Shown here: positions 33,050 through 42,832 of the stretch, one piece after another
Position numbering within the stretch: position 1 is the first letter of the stretch
How the letters are laid out: each line of letters starts with the position of its first letter
Assembly: GCA_035628135.1 (NCBI GenBank)
Contig: DASPKM010000013.1
Coordinates: 431,105-495,104, forward strand
DNA: 64,000 bases
Reading direction: 5' to 3'
Source of the DNA: DASPKM01 sp035628135
GTDB taxonomy: Bacteria; Bacteroidota; Bacteroidia; Chitinophagales; Chitinophagaceae
Position numbers and translations under genes: made by a program
Notes under the pieces: model-generated
What the model saw: only the letters and a program-made list of their open reading frames with translations
What the model was told of the DNA's origin: nothing
Databases searched by the model: none

Positions 33050-35446
33050 ATGTTTAGAAACTATCTCAAAACCGCCATCCGCAACTTGCTGCGCAACAAA
33101 AGTTACGCAGCAATTAACATTTCGGGCCTGGCTGTTGGCATTGCAGCCTGCCTGCTCATCGGCATATACATTATGCAGGAACTGAGCTTTGACAAGTTTC
33201 ATACAAACGCCAGCAGGATCGTGCGTGTGACCATGGAATACAATTTTGGCGATGCAGAAACAAAAACCGCCCTGACCGGAACAAAGGTAGGACCCGAATT
33301 TAGCCGCAGGTTCCCCGAAGTGGAAGCTTACGCACGCACATTGAAATTTACCCGCGTGGTAAAGTACGAGGACAAGTCTTTTGAAGAAGAAAAGTTCCTG
33401 TACGCCGACTCTGCTTTTTTAAGCATGTTCTCTTTCCCGCTGGTATCAGGCAACGCAGCCACTGCGCTGAATTCGCCGGACAAAATTGTGATCACGCGGG
33501 ATATTGCCAGGAAATATTTCGGTTCGGCAAATCCTATCGGTAAAGTACTGCGCGTAGGAGAGAACAGGGATTTTATGGTTACGGGTGTTACCGAAGCGCC
33601 TCCATCCAACTCCCAGATACAATTCGATTTCATCGCCTCCTTCAGTTCATTGAACGCATCGAAAGTGGAAAAATGGTGGGAAGCCAATTACGTCACTTAC
33701 CTGCTGCTTTCGCCCAATGCAGAATTGCAACGATTGAAAGAAGGTGTGGGCGCTTACATGAAACAGGTAAGCAAGGAAGAATTGAAGATCGAGGGGAGCG
33801 GTTACCTGGCATACCATCTTGAGCCGCTTACCAGCGTTCATTTGCGCTCTGCATTGGATGGATTTGAGCCGAACAACAACATCACATACATTTATATTCT
33901 TGCGGTAGTAGCATTTCTCATTCTCTGCATTGCCTCGGTAAATTATACTAACCTGGCGACCGCACAATCTGCCACACGCACCGCGGAGATCGGCATACGT
34001 AAAGTAATGGGTGCGGAAAAATTCCAGGTTTTCCGGCAGTTCATTGGCGAGTCGCTGCTCATTACCATCATCGCCATGGCATTGGCATTGTTGCTGGCTT
34101 ACGTGGCATTGCCATTTTTCAACCGCTTGTCGGGCAAAGAACTGGAGACCTCCATACTGTTCGAGCCTGCTACTTTATTAGTGCTGGCGGTTACGGGCAT
34201 CGTTGTAAGCCTGGCTGCGGGCGCCTATCCTGCCCTGGTGCTTTCCAATCTCCGCCTGATCAATATTCTCAAATCAGGTTTCAGCTTTACTTCAGGAAGA
34301 GCGGGCATCAGGAAATCACTCATCGTTTTTCAATTTGCCATTTCCATTTTCCTGCTCATTGCCACAACAGTAGTATTGCAACAACTGCATTACATACGCA
34401 ATAAAGAGCTTGGGTACGATAAAGAGCATGTGCTTGTATTGCCAATGGACAATACCATGCGTTCTGCTTACAACGAATTGAAAAAATCATTCAAGGCGCT
34501 CCCACAGGTAAAAAACGTGGGCGCCGCTTATGAGGAGCCGACCGATATCGGATGGGGTGATGGGATTACCGCGGGCGAAGGCGCCACGGCCAAAGATGTA
34601 ACAGTAAATGCACTGCCGGTGGATGAAGATTTTATCAAGACGATGAATATTTCCATCATTGCCGGAAGCGACTACACCTATTCCGACGTGCTGCAACTGG
34701 ATACCAGCAACGGTGGACAGAACATTCGTTACAATTTTATGCTGAATGAATCCGCGGTAAAGGCATTGGGATGGAAACCTGAAGAGGCCATCGGCAAATC
34801 CATTGCCAAGGGAGCACCCGGCACTATAAAAGCTGTAATAAAAGATTTTCATTTCAGGTCGTTCCATAATCCCATTACACCGCTGGTGGTGTTCCTGGAT
34901 TACAGGATGCCGCAAAAGATATTCGTGAAGATTGCGGGCGATAATATTCCCGCAACATTGCAGCAATTGGAAGCAAGCTGGAAGCAACGCGTAGCGCACC
35001 GTCCGTTCGAATACCATTTCCTGGACGAAGATTACGAAGCGCTGTATAAAACGGAGCAACGCACCGCTGGCATATTCAGCACCTTCTCGTTACTGGCTAT
35101 AGTGCTCGCCTGCCTGGGATTGTTCGGGTTGACGGCGTATGCTGTAGTGCAACGCACCAAAGAGATCGGCATACGAAAGATATTGGGCGCAACCATTCCC
35201 AATATTGTTTCATTGCTATCGAAAGACTTTTTATTACTCGTGATAGTGGCCATTGTAGTGGCAAGTCCATTGGCCTGGTTTGCCGCCAACAGATGGCTGC
35301 AGGATTTTACCTACCGCGTCAATATACAATGGTGGGTATTTGCAGTTGCAGGAATAATAGCATTGGGTATTGCATTGCTCACCATCAGCTTCCAGGCGGT
35401 GAAGGCGGCAATGTCGAACCCGGTAAAGAGTTTAAGAACTGAGTGA
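33050..35446 (+). CDS. Permease P5 of the array
   Basis: This 798-residue copy starts 44 bases after P4. Its first 36 residues are strongly alike to those of P4, while the periplasmic domains are clearly different, so the pair shares a membrane anchor type but not the exposed parts. The alanine- and threonine-rich TARS element reads NYTNLATAQSATRTAEIGIRKVMGA (coupling motif near 311). The second periplasmic motif is AVIKDFHFRSFHNPI and the C-terminal membrane part is canonical (FTYRVNIQWWVF). Confidence 0.93.
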   Translation: MFRNYLKTAIRNLLRNKSYAAINISGLAVGIAACLLIGIYIMQELSFDKFHTNASRIVRVTMEYNFGDAETKTALTGTKVGPEFSRRFPEVEAYARTLKFTRVVKYEDKSFEEEKFLYADSAFLSMFSFPLVSGNAATALNSPDKIVITRDIARKYFGSANPIGKVLRVGENRDFMVTGVTEAPPSNSQIQFDFIASFSSLNASKVEKWWEANYVTYLLLSPNAELQRLKEGVGAYMKQVSKEELKIEGSGYLAYHLEPLTSVHLRSALDGFEPNNNITYIYILAVVAFLILCIASVNYTNLATAQSATRTAEIGIRKVMGAEKFQVFRQFIGESLLITIIAMALALLLAYVALPFFNRLSGKELETSILFEPATLLVLAVTGIVVSLAAGAYPALVLSNLRLINILKSGFSFTSGRAGIRKSLIVFQFAISIFLLIATTVVLQQLHYIRNKELGYDKEHVLVLPMDNTMRSAYNELKKSFKALPQVKNVGAAYEEPTDIGWGDGITAGEGATAKDVTVNALPVDEDFIKTMNISIIAGSDYTYSDVLQLDTSNGGQNIRYNFMLNESAVKALGWKPEEAIGKSIAKGAPGTIKAVIKDFHFRSFHNPITPLVVFLDYRMPQKIFVKIAGDNIPATLQQLEASWKQRVAHRPFEYHFLDEDYEALYKTEQRTAGIFSTFSLLAIVLACLGLFGLTAYAVVQRTKEIGIRKILGATIPNIVSLLSKDFLLLVIVAIVVASPLAWFAANRWLQDFTYRVNIQWWVFAVAGIIALGIALLTISFQAVKAAMSNPVKSLRTE

Positions 35447-35455
35447 GTAGTAAGC

Positions 35456-35482
35456 AGTGGTGAGTGATGTCTACTCACCACT
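35456..35482. repeat. Hairpin, GTGAGT family, P5/P6 spacer
   Basis: AGTGGTGAGT (35456-35465) pairs with ACTCACCACT (35473-35482) around a 7-base loop, directly after the P5 stop codon. Confidence 0.68.
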
Positions 35483-35514
35483 CACTCTAACATTGACTAG
35501 AAAACATTAAAAAG

Positions 35515-37872
35515 ATGTTTAGTAGCTATTTCAAAACCGCGCTGCGCATTTTGCGCAAGAACAAAGGGTTTTCGCTGTTGAACCTGGTGGGACTTTCGTT
35601 GGGAATGGCTTGTGCCGTATTGATATTGCTATGGGTGTACGACGAGGTAAGCTATAACAGGTTCCACCGCAACTACGATAATCTTTACCAGGTAATGGAG
35701 AACCAGCATTACGATGGCAAAACCTACACTTTTGCCGCGCTGCCCGGCCCGTTTGCGCCTGCCATTAAGCAGGAACTGCCTGAAATAGAATACGCGGCCC
35801 GTACCGACTGGAGCTCTATGGCCCTGTTCTCGCTGGGCGATAAAGCCATTTATGAAAGAGGCTACTATGCCGACCCCGACTTCCTGAGAATGTTTTCTTT
35901 CAAATTGAAGAAAGGCGATGCCAATATTCTGAACGATCCCACCTCACTGATCATTACAGAAGAGATGGCGGAGAAATTTTTTGGGAAGAGCGACCCGGTG
36001 GGCAAGACCTTAAAAGTGAACAACGACAAATTGTACACTGTTAAGGGGATTGTAGAAACACCGCCGCGCAATAGTTCGATACGTTTTTCATGGCTTACCT
36101 CTTTCCAATCGTACGAACAGCGAAATGAATGGGTGCGCGAATGGGGCAATAATGGCATCCAGTCTTTTGTGCAATTGAAAAAAGGCGCAGACCCCGCACA
36201 GGTAGATAAGAAATTATATGATTTCATACAGAAAAAAGATTCCGGCGCGCTTGCGCGCCCATTCCTCCTGTCTGTTGACGACTGGAGATTAAGAAGCCGC
36301 TTCGAAGAAGGCAAGCGCGCAGGCGGAAGAATAACCTATGTGCGCTTGTTCAGCTTTATAGCGCTGCTCATCATCATTATTGCCTGCATCAACTTCATGA
36401 ACCTGGCCACGGCCCGCTCTGAACAGCGCGCCCGTGAAGTAGGCGTACGGAAAGTTATGGGCGCCGGCAGGCGCATGCTGATGCGGCAGTTCATGAGCGA
36501 ATCCATTATAATGGCTTTTGTTGCCATGGTGCTGGCCGCACTGATCGTGCTGCTGGTACTACCCCCCTTCAATACGCTGGTGGAAAAAGAACTGGCGTTC
36601 AGCTTCAGCAATCCCATCATCAGCATCGGGCTTCCGGCGCTGGCATTGGTTTGCGGATTATTGGCGGGCAGCTACCCTTCGTTCTACTTATCGTCTTTTA
36701 ATCCTATCAACATATTCAGGGGATTGAGAACAGGTCCCAATTCATCGGTTACCATTATACGAAAAGGGTTGGTGGTTACCCAGTTTGTGATCTCTATAGG
36801 ACTTATCATTTGTACGATCATCATTTTCCAGCAGATACAGCACATCAAATCGCGGCAGTTGGGATATGATAAGGAAAATGTGATACTGGTGCCATTGAGG
36901 GGCAAAATGAACGAACGCTTTGCCACCATCCGCCAAGAGCTGCTGAATACCGGTATGATACGCAATGCGGCAGCAGCCAATTCACGCGTGCTGGATATGG
37001 GCAGCAGCTCCGAAGATTTCAGGTGGCAGGGAAAAGATCCCAAGAGCCAGGTGCTGATCACCATGGAATGGGTGAGCCCCGAATACATTTCGACCATGCA
37101 AATGAAGTTGAAGTCGGGCCGGGATTTTTACCCCGTGGCCGAACAGGATTCCACCAACATCATCATCAATGAAACTTTCGCCGGTATCATTGGCAAGGAA
37201 AACCCTGTAGGCACTGTACTCACCCGGGACGATGGCCGGCAGCTTACCATCGTGGGCGTTGTGAAAGATTTTCTTTTCAACGACATGTATAAAAAGCCCG
37301 ATCCGCTGGTGCTGTTCAGTCAACCCCGCTCTACCAATCGCATGCTGGTAAGCGTGAAAGCGGGACAGAACATGCAACAGGCCCTCGCGAAAATTGAAAC
37401 GGTGCTCGACAAGCACAACCCGGGCTATCCTTTCGAATACCGTTTTATGGACGATGAGTTCAGCAAGCTGTTCACCAGCGAAATGATGATCGGAAGGCTT
37501 TCGCGCCTGTTCGCGATCTTAACTATTGTGATCTCCTGCCTGGGATTGTTCGGATTGGCAGCGTATACCGCCGAACGCCGCACCAAGGAGATAGGCATCA
37601 GGAAGGTATTGGGAGCCTCTCTCTCCAATGTTGTCACGCTCCTGTCGAAAGATTTCTTAAGGCTGGTTGCGTTGGCGGCTGTCATTGCATTCCCGGTTGC
37701 CTGGTGGTTTATGCACCAGTGGTTGCAAGGTTATGCTTATCGCGTTGGCATCAGTTGGTGGGTATTTGGAGCAGCCGGCGTGCTGGCGGTGATAATTGCA
37801 CTGTGCACCGTAAGCTTCCAGGCGGTAAAGGCTGGATTGTCGAACCCTGTGAAAAGTTTAAGAACTGAATAA
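35515..37872 (+). CDS. Permease P6 of the array (shortest member)
   Basis: At 785 residues this is the shortest copy; the first periplasmic domain is reduced, and the helix that follows starts about 20 residues earlier than in P1 (coupling motif REVGVRKVMGA near 306). The opening is MFSSYFKTALRILRKNKGF, with RIL in place of RNL. The second periplasmic motif is GVVKDFLFNDMYKKP, which loses the histidine of the common DFHF. Its stop lies only 10 bases before P7, the tightest junction in the array, so P6 and P7 are probably expressed together. Confidence 0.92.
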   Translation: MFSSYFKTALRILRKNKGFSLLNLVGLSLGMACAVLILLWVYDEVSYNRFHRNYDNLYQVMENQHYDGKTYTFAALPGPFAPAIKQELPEIEYAARTDWSSMALFSLGDKAIYERGYYADPDFLRMFSFKLKKGDANILNDPTSLIITEEMAEKFFGKSDPVGKTLKVNNDKLYTVKGIVETPPRNSSIRFSWLTSFQSYEQRNEWVREWGNNGIQSFVQLKKGADPAQVDKKLYDFIQKKDSGALARPFLLSVDDWRLRSRFEEGKRAGGRITYVRLFSFIALLIIIIACINFMNLATARSEQRAREVGVRKVMGAGRRMLMRQFMSESIIMAFVAMVLAALIVLLVLPPFNTLVEKELAFSFSNPIISIGLPALALVCGLLAGSYPSFYLSSFNPINIFRGLRTGPNSSVTIIRKGLVVTQFVISIGLIICTIIIFQQIQHIKSRQLGYDKENVILVPLRGKMNERFATIRQELLNTGMIRNAAAANSRVLDMGSSSEDFRWQGKDPKSQVLITMEWVSPEYISTMQMKLKSGRDFYPVAEQDSTNIIINETFAGIIGKENPVGTVLTRDDGRQLTIVGVVKDFLFNDMYKKPDPLVLFSQPRSTNRMLVSVKAGQNMQQALAKIETVLDKHNPGYPFEYRFMDDEFSKLFTSEMMIGRLSRLFAILTIVISCLGLFGLAAYTAERRTKEIGIRKVLGASLSNVVTLLSKDFLRLVALAAVIAFPVAWWFMHQWLQGYAYRVGISWWVFGAAGVLAVIIALCTVSFQAVKAGLSNPVKSLRTE

Positions 37873-37882
37873 ACAACAAGCC

Positions 37883-40339
37883 ATGTTAACAAACTATCTC
37901 AAGATCGCGTGGAGAAACCTGATGAAGAACAAGACCTTTTCCTTCATCAATATTTTCGGACTGGCAGTAGGTCTTACCTGCTGCATGCTTATTACCTTGT
38001 ACATCCACAATGAATTAAGCTACGACTCCTATCATGCTAATCTTCCGCGTTTGTACCAGGTGGGAACTACTTTCGTGAAAGGTGGCAAACCGGACGACCA
38101 TAGGGCCAATACTCCCGCGCCGATGGCGAGGATGATGCAACAGGAATTTCCGGAGATCGTGAAGACTACACGGCTGATGGGCATGTTTGCTGAAGACAAA
38201 ACCCTGCTGCAATATGCGGCGCCAAATGGCGAGCTTAGATCGTTTTACGAAACAAAGGGCTACCTGGCAGATTCCACCTTCTTTGAATTGTTCACCTATA
38301 ATTTCAAGGAAGGCAATCCTGTACGGTCGCTGCACAATCCTAACAGCGTGGTATTGTCAGAGGAAATCGCTACCAAGCTATTTGGTAAAGAACCTGCACT
38401 GAACAAGGTCATCCGCATCAGCAGCAGTACCAATGGCGATTATGATTTTAGAGTAACAGGCGTATTCAAACCACATCATATTCCTTCGCACATCGATGCC
38501 AGGTTCATCCTGTCGCTCAGAGGAGGCGACATGGATGGGTACACTCAGGCAAGAGGAAATGACATTGCCTCCAACAACATGTTCTTTACTTACCTGTTGC
38601 TGGCCCCTGGCGCCAATGCCGCAAAACTGGAAAGCAAGTTCCCTGCATTCATCGATAAATATGCGGGCAAGGACCTGAAAGCAATGGGCTTTTATAAAAA
38701 ACAGTTTCTTACCGCTGTAAAAGACATCCACCTTAATTCAAGGGCCACCGCAAACGTAACACCGCCGGGTAGCAAAACGTATTTATATATACTGGCATCC
38801 ATTGCCGTTTTTACATTGATCATTGCCTGCATCAATTTTATGAACCTCAGCACCGCCCGCTCATCCAAGCGTTCGGCTGAAGTAGGCGTTCGTAAAGTGT
38901 TGGGCGCAGAAAAGCAAGCATTGATCAGGCAATTTCTTGGCGAGTCGCTATTGATGGCATTGATAGCATTTGCCTTTGCATTGGTGATCACGCAACTGTT
39001 GTTGCCACTGTTTTCGAACGTTGCCGGCAAGGAGTTCTCTTTCTCATTCGGTGAGCAAGCCATGTTGATGGGAATATTTTTTGTGCTGGCCATTATCACA
39101 GGCTTATTGGCAGGAAGTTATCCCGCGTTCTATCTATCGTCGTTCAAGCCGGTAAAAGTTCTCAAAGGCAAGTTTACCAACTCGCTGGCTGCGGTATCAT
39201 TGCGCAAAGGCCTGGTAGTATTCCAGTTCTTTATTTCGGTTGTGCTGATAGTTTCATCAGTGGTTATTTACAACCAGATGCATTACATGCGCTCCAAGGA
39301 CCTTGGCTTCAGTAAAGAACAACAGATTGTAATTCCGTTGCGAAGCACCGTGGCAAAAAATACTTTTACCGCACTTGAAGCAGAACTGAGCAGGAATTCG
39401 CGGATCGTTTCCACGGGCGGCTCATTGTATTATCCGGGCATCTTCAACCCCAGCGATCAACCCATGTACAAAGAAGGTAAAACGATGAACGAATCGCGCC
39501 GTGTGTTCATGAACTGGGTAGACGATAGCTTCCTGCAAACCTTGCAGATAAAAACTTTAAAGGGAAGGCTTTTTTCGAAGGACTTTCCCAGCGATACCAG
39601 CTTCCGCATCATATTCAATGAAACAGCAGTAAAGCAAATGGGCTTTGCATCCGCAGAAGATGCAGTTGGAAAATTCGCGCTGATAGACTGGCAGGGAGAA
39701 ACATACCGCTTCGAGATCATTGGCGTTACCAAAGATTTTCATTTCCAGGATTTTAAGATGCCAATCGAGCCCTATGGATTTCAATTGAACAATGTGCCCC
39801 AATTCAATTATATGATCGCGAAGGCAAAGCCCGGCGATATGCAGGCCACCCTGCAATCGATCGAAGCCTCGTGGCGCAAGCTGAATCCTAATGAGCCTTT
39901 CGACTACAGCTTCCTCGACAGCGATTTCCAAAAAAATTATGCGGCAGAAAACCGCCTGGCCTCCATTGTAAGCTATTTCACCATCATCGCGATATTGATC
40001 TCATGCCTGGGATTGTTTGGATTGGCTGCGTTCAGCGCAGAGCAACGCACCAAGGAGATCGGCGTGCGCAAAGTATTGGGCGCGAGCATTCCGAATATAG
40101 TGGCATTGCTATCGAAAGACTTCCTGAAACTGGTGGCGATATCGGTGGTCATTGCTTCGCCGGTTGCCTGGTATGTAATGAACCAATGGCTGCAGGATTT
40201 TGAATACCGGACCAGCATCACCTGGGTAGTATTTGCTATAACCACGGCCAGCGCCTTGTGCATTGCAGTGCTTACCATTGGCTTCCAGGCAATGCGCGCA
40301 GCACTGGCAAACCCGGTAGAAAGTTTAAGAACAGAGTAA
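37883..40339 (+). CDS. Permease P7 of the array (longest member)
   Basis: At 818 residues this is the longest copy; the extra length lies in the first periplasmic domain, which has an inserted GGDMDGYTQARGNDIASNN region, putting the first coupling motif (AEVGVRKVLGA) near residue 331. It opens MLTNYLKIAWRNLMKNK, like P10. It is the only member whose C-terminal tail departs from the rest: NPVESLRTE, a lysine-to-glutamate change. The second periplasmic motif is GVTKDFHFQDFKMPI. The spacer to P8 has no hairpin. Confidence 0.93.
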   Translation: MLTNYLKIAWRNLMKNKTFSFINIFGLAVGLTCCMLITLYIHNELSYDSYHANLPRLYQVGTTFVKGGKPDDHRANTPAPMARMMQQEFPEIVKTTRLMGMFAEDKTLLQYAAPNGELRSFYETKGYLADSTFFELFTYNFKEGNPVRSLHNPNSVVLSEEIATKLFGKEPALNKVIRISSSTNGDYDFRVTGVFKPHHIPSHIDARFILSLRGGDMDGYTQARGNDIASNNMFFTYLLLAPGANAAKLESKFPAFIDKYAGKDLKAMGFYKKQFLTAVKDIHLNSRATANVTPPGSKTYLYILASIAVFTLIIACINFMNLSTARSSKRSAEVGVRKVLGAEKQALIRQFLGESLLMALIAFAFALVITQLLLPLFSNVAGKEFSFSFGEQAMLMGIFFVLAIITGLLAGSYPAFYLSSFKPVKVLKGKFTNSLAAVSLRKGLVVFQFFISVVLIVSSVVIYNQMHYMRSKDLGFSKEQQIVIPLRSTVAKNTFTALEAELSRNSRIVSTGGSLYYPGIFNPSDQPMYKEGKTMNESRRVFMNWVDDSFLQTLQIKTLKGRLFSKDFPSDTSFRIIFNETAVKQMGFASAEDAVGKFALIDWQGETYRFEIIGVTKDFHFQDFKMPIEPYGFQLNNVPQFNYMIAKAKPGDMQATLQSIEASWRKLNPNEPFDYSFLDSDFQKNYAAENRLASIVSYFTIIAILISCLGLFGLAAFSAEQRTKEIGVRKVLGASIPNIVALLSKDFLKLVAISVVIASPVAWYVMNQWLQDFEYRTSITWVVFAITTASALCIAVLTIGFQAMRAALANPVESLRTE

Positions 40340-40366
40340 GCCAAAGGCTTGCACAAAATAGAACGT

Positions 40367-42766
40367 ATGCTAAAAAACTTTTTCCTTATCGCCTGGCGCA
40401 ACCTGATAAAAGACAGGGCACACACGGTGTTGAATATTTCCGGTCTTGCCATCGGCATCTGCGTTTGCCTCGTCATTGGCGTATGGCTGCACCGGGAGCT
40501 CAGTTTCGATAATTTCCATCCCAATAAAGATCAGATCTTCCGGCTGACCAATACTTTTAAAAGCGAAAGCGAATCATTTTCACAAGCCCCTTCCGGCACT
40601 GCATTTGGCGCGCACTTAACACATGAGCTGCCTGCTGTTAAAGCAACCTGCAGGGTGATCAGGGATGAGTTCAAGGTAAAAGTAGGCGACGCCGAATTTT
40701 TTGAACCGAGGGTTGCTATTGTTGATTCCAATTTCTTTTCTTTTTTCGGCTTCCAGTTACTGGAAGGAAAAGCCGAAGATGTGTTGTCCAATCCCGGCAA
40801 AGTGGTGCTTACAGAATCGATGGCCAATAAATACTTCGGTAAAGAAGATCCAGTAGGAAAGCTGATGACTTTCGATGACCAGAATACATTGATGGTTTCC
40901 GCTGTTATGAAAGATGTTCCCGTTAACTCTCATCTTCAATTCGACTTTGTGTTGCCTTTTTCACTGCTGCGGAAGATTGCGCATGAACGCTGGCAGTGGG
41001 ATATAGACAATGCCTGGAGCGGCGGATGGCCTTTTGTGTATGTACAATTGCCCAATCCTGAAAAATACAAACAAGTAGAAGCCGAGATCAATAAAGTGGT
41101 GCAACGCTTTGCGGCCAAGGAATGGCAAGAAAATAAAATGTCTTATGTGTATCACCTGCAACCCATGGGAGACATTCATCTGAAATCGAACCTCCGCTAC
41201 GATGCCAGGAACAACGGCAGCATGGCAAGGGTCCGTGTGTTTTCTATCGTGGGAGTTATCATTTTATTATTGGCCTGCATCAACTACATTAATCTTACCA
41301 CCGCAGGCGCCATCCGCCGTGCAAAGGAAACCGCCGTAAGAAAAGTGGTAGGCGCGGTTAAACCGCAACTTATCCGCCAGTTTTTCCTGGAAACTTTCAT
41401 CATTTGCGCGGCTTCGGTATTGGCAGGTGTAATTCTGGCAAGATTGCTGCTGCCCGGCTTCTCGAACTGGCTGGGCCAACCTTATGCATTCCCCATCAGC
41501 GCCACCAACCTGCTCATCATGCTGGGCTTTATCGTTATTGTCTCATTGCTTGCAGGATTGTATCCCGCTACCATTCTATCTTCCTTTAAACCCGTGACCA
41601 CGCTTAAAGGAAGCTTTGCGCAAAGCACGCGGGGCAATATGCTTAGGAAAACATTGGTAGTATTTCAATTCACAATGACCATTGCACTGGTAGCATCCAT
41701 ATTGATCATCAGCCAGCAAATGGCATACATCAAAAACAGGTCGCTTGGTTATAAGGGCGAGGCCGTGGTGGCGGTTGATTTCAACGGAGAGCCTTCCATC
41801 GTACGCCAGTATTCAGCTATCAGGAATGAGTTGCTGAAAAACCCTGCCATTCTCAATGTGAGCAAACACAGTAGCAATGTAGTGGGCGGATTGGGCAATA
41901 GCTGGACAACCACCGAAGACCTTAAAGGACATGAGATCTCCACAAGCCTGTACAACCTGGCAGTGGACACTTCCTACCTCGATACATACAATATGCAACT
42001 GGTTGCCGGCAGGTTCTTCTCTAAAGACATTCCTACAGATACTATTAAATCGGTATTGGTTAATGAAGCCGCCGTGCGCACATTCGGTTGGCACAAACCT
42101 GAGAACGCCATCGGTAAAAGATTTGGGAAGGGCGATAATACACGCTATGTGATTGGCGTGATAAAAGATTTCAATTTCGAAAGCCTGCACAAGCCGGTAG
42201 ACGCGCTGCTGATAGGATATGCTATCAATGGCAACAACCTGTCGGTGAAAATTGACGAGCACCGCGCAGACGAAGCCATCGCCCATCTCGAAAAAACCTG
42301 GAATGCAATGGTGCCTGATGTTCCGCTGGAATATGCCTTTGTAGACGAAAGCGTAGCCAATCAATACGGCAACGAACAAAAGATGAAAGGAATTTTCTAT
42401 GCATTTGCGGGCTTATCGTTACTGATCGCCTGCCTTGGATTGTTCGGGCTTTCCACTTTCGTGGTAAAGCGCAAGGTAAAGGAGATCGGCATCCGCAAGG
42501 TACTGGGCGCAGGCATCCCGCGCATCATCAGTTTATTGTCCAAAGACTTTTTGAAGCTGGTGTTCATTGCATTTTTAATTGCAAGTCCGCTGTCGTGGTA
42601 TTTCATGAGCAAATGGCTCGAAGATTTTGCTTATCGCATAGATATCAATTGGTGGGTATTTGTTGTTGCAGGAATGGCGGCCATGCTGATTGCGTTGATA
42701 ACAGTAGGGTTCCAGTCGCTGAAGGCAGCGTTGGTGAACCCGGTGAAAAGCTTGAGGACAGAATAA
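40367..42766 (+). CDS. Permease P8 of the array
   Basis: The copy has 799 residues from the ATG at 40367 (MLKNFFLIAWRNLIKDRAH); an in-frame TTG six codons upstream is disregarded. It opens like P14. The first coupling motif is altered to KETAVRKVVGA (near 319), and the usual TARS element reads TTAGAIRRA, so this half-permease may couple differently to the ATPase (inference). The second coupling motif is normal (KEIGIRKVLGA). In the last helices it has RKVKEIGIRK, with an unusual KRK start. The second periplasmic motif is GVIKDFNFESLHKPV. Confidence 0.92.
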   Translation: MLKNFFLIAWRNLIKDRAHTVLNISGLAIGICVCLVIGVWLHRELSFDNFHPNKDQIFRLTNTFKSESESFSQAPSGTAFGAHLTHELPAVKATCRVIRDEFKVKVGDAEFFEPRVAIVDSNFFSFFGFQLLEGKAEDVLSNPGKVVLTESMANKYFGKEDPVGKLMTFDDQNTLMVSAVMKDVPVNSHLQFDFVLPFSLLRKIAHERWQWDIDNAWSGGWPFVYVQLPNPEKYKQVEAEINKVVQRFAAKEWQENKMSYVYHLQPMGDIHLKSNLRYDARNNGSMARVRVFSIVGVIILLLACINYINLTTAGAIRRAKETAVRKVVGAVKPQLIRQFFLETFIICAASVLAGVILARLLLPGFSNWLGQPYAFPISATNLLIMLGFIVIVSLLAGLYPATILSSFKPVTTLKGSFAQSTRGNMLRKTLVVFQFTMTIALVASILIISQQMAYIKNRSLGYKGEAVVAVDFNGEPSIVRQYSAIRNELLKNPAILNVSKHSSNVVGGLGNSWTTTEDLKGHEISTSLYNLAVDTSYLDTYNMQLVAGRFFSKDIPTDTIKSVLVNEAAVRTFGWHKPENAIGKRFGKGDNTRYVIGVIKDFNFESLHKPVDALLIGYAINGNNLSVKIDEHRADEAIAHLEKTWNAMVPDVPLEYAFVDESVANQYGNEQKMKGIFYAFAGLSLLIACLGLFGLSTFVVKRKVKEIGIRKVLGAGIPRIISLLSKDFLKLVFIAFLIASPLSWYFMSKWLEDFAYRIDINWWVFVVAGMAAMLIALITVGFQSLKAALVNPVKSLRTE

Positions 42767-42775
42767 AAGTCATTA

Positions 42776-42810
42776 AGTCATTGGGTCATTAAGTCAATGA
42801 CCCAATGACT
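42776..42810. repeat. Perfect hairpin, GTCATT family, P8/P9 spacer
   Basis: AGTCATTGGGTCATT (42776-42790) pairs with AATGACCCAATGACT (42796-42810) around 5 bases: a perfect 15-base stem. No T run follows. Confidence 0.78.
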
Positions 42811-42832
42811 CAGTGACCATAAATCAACATAC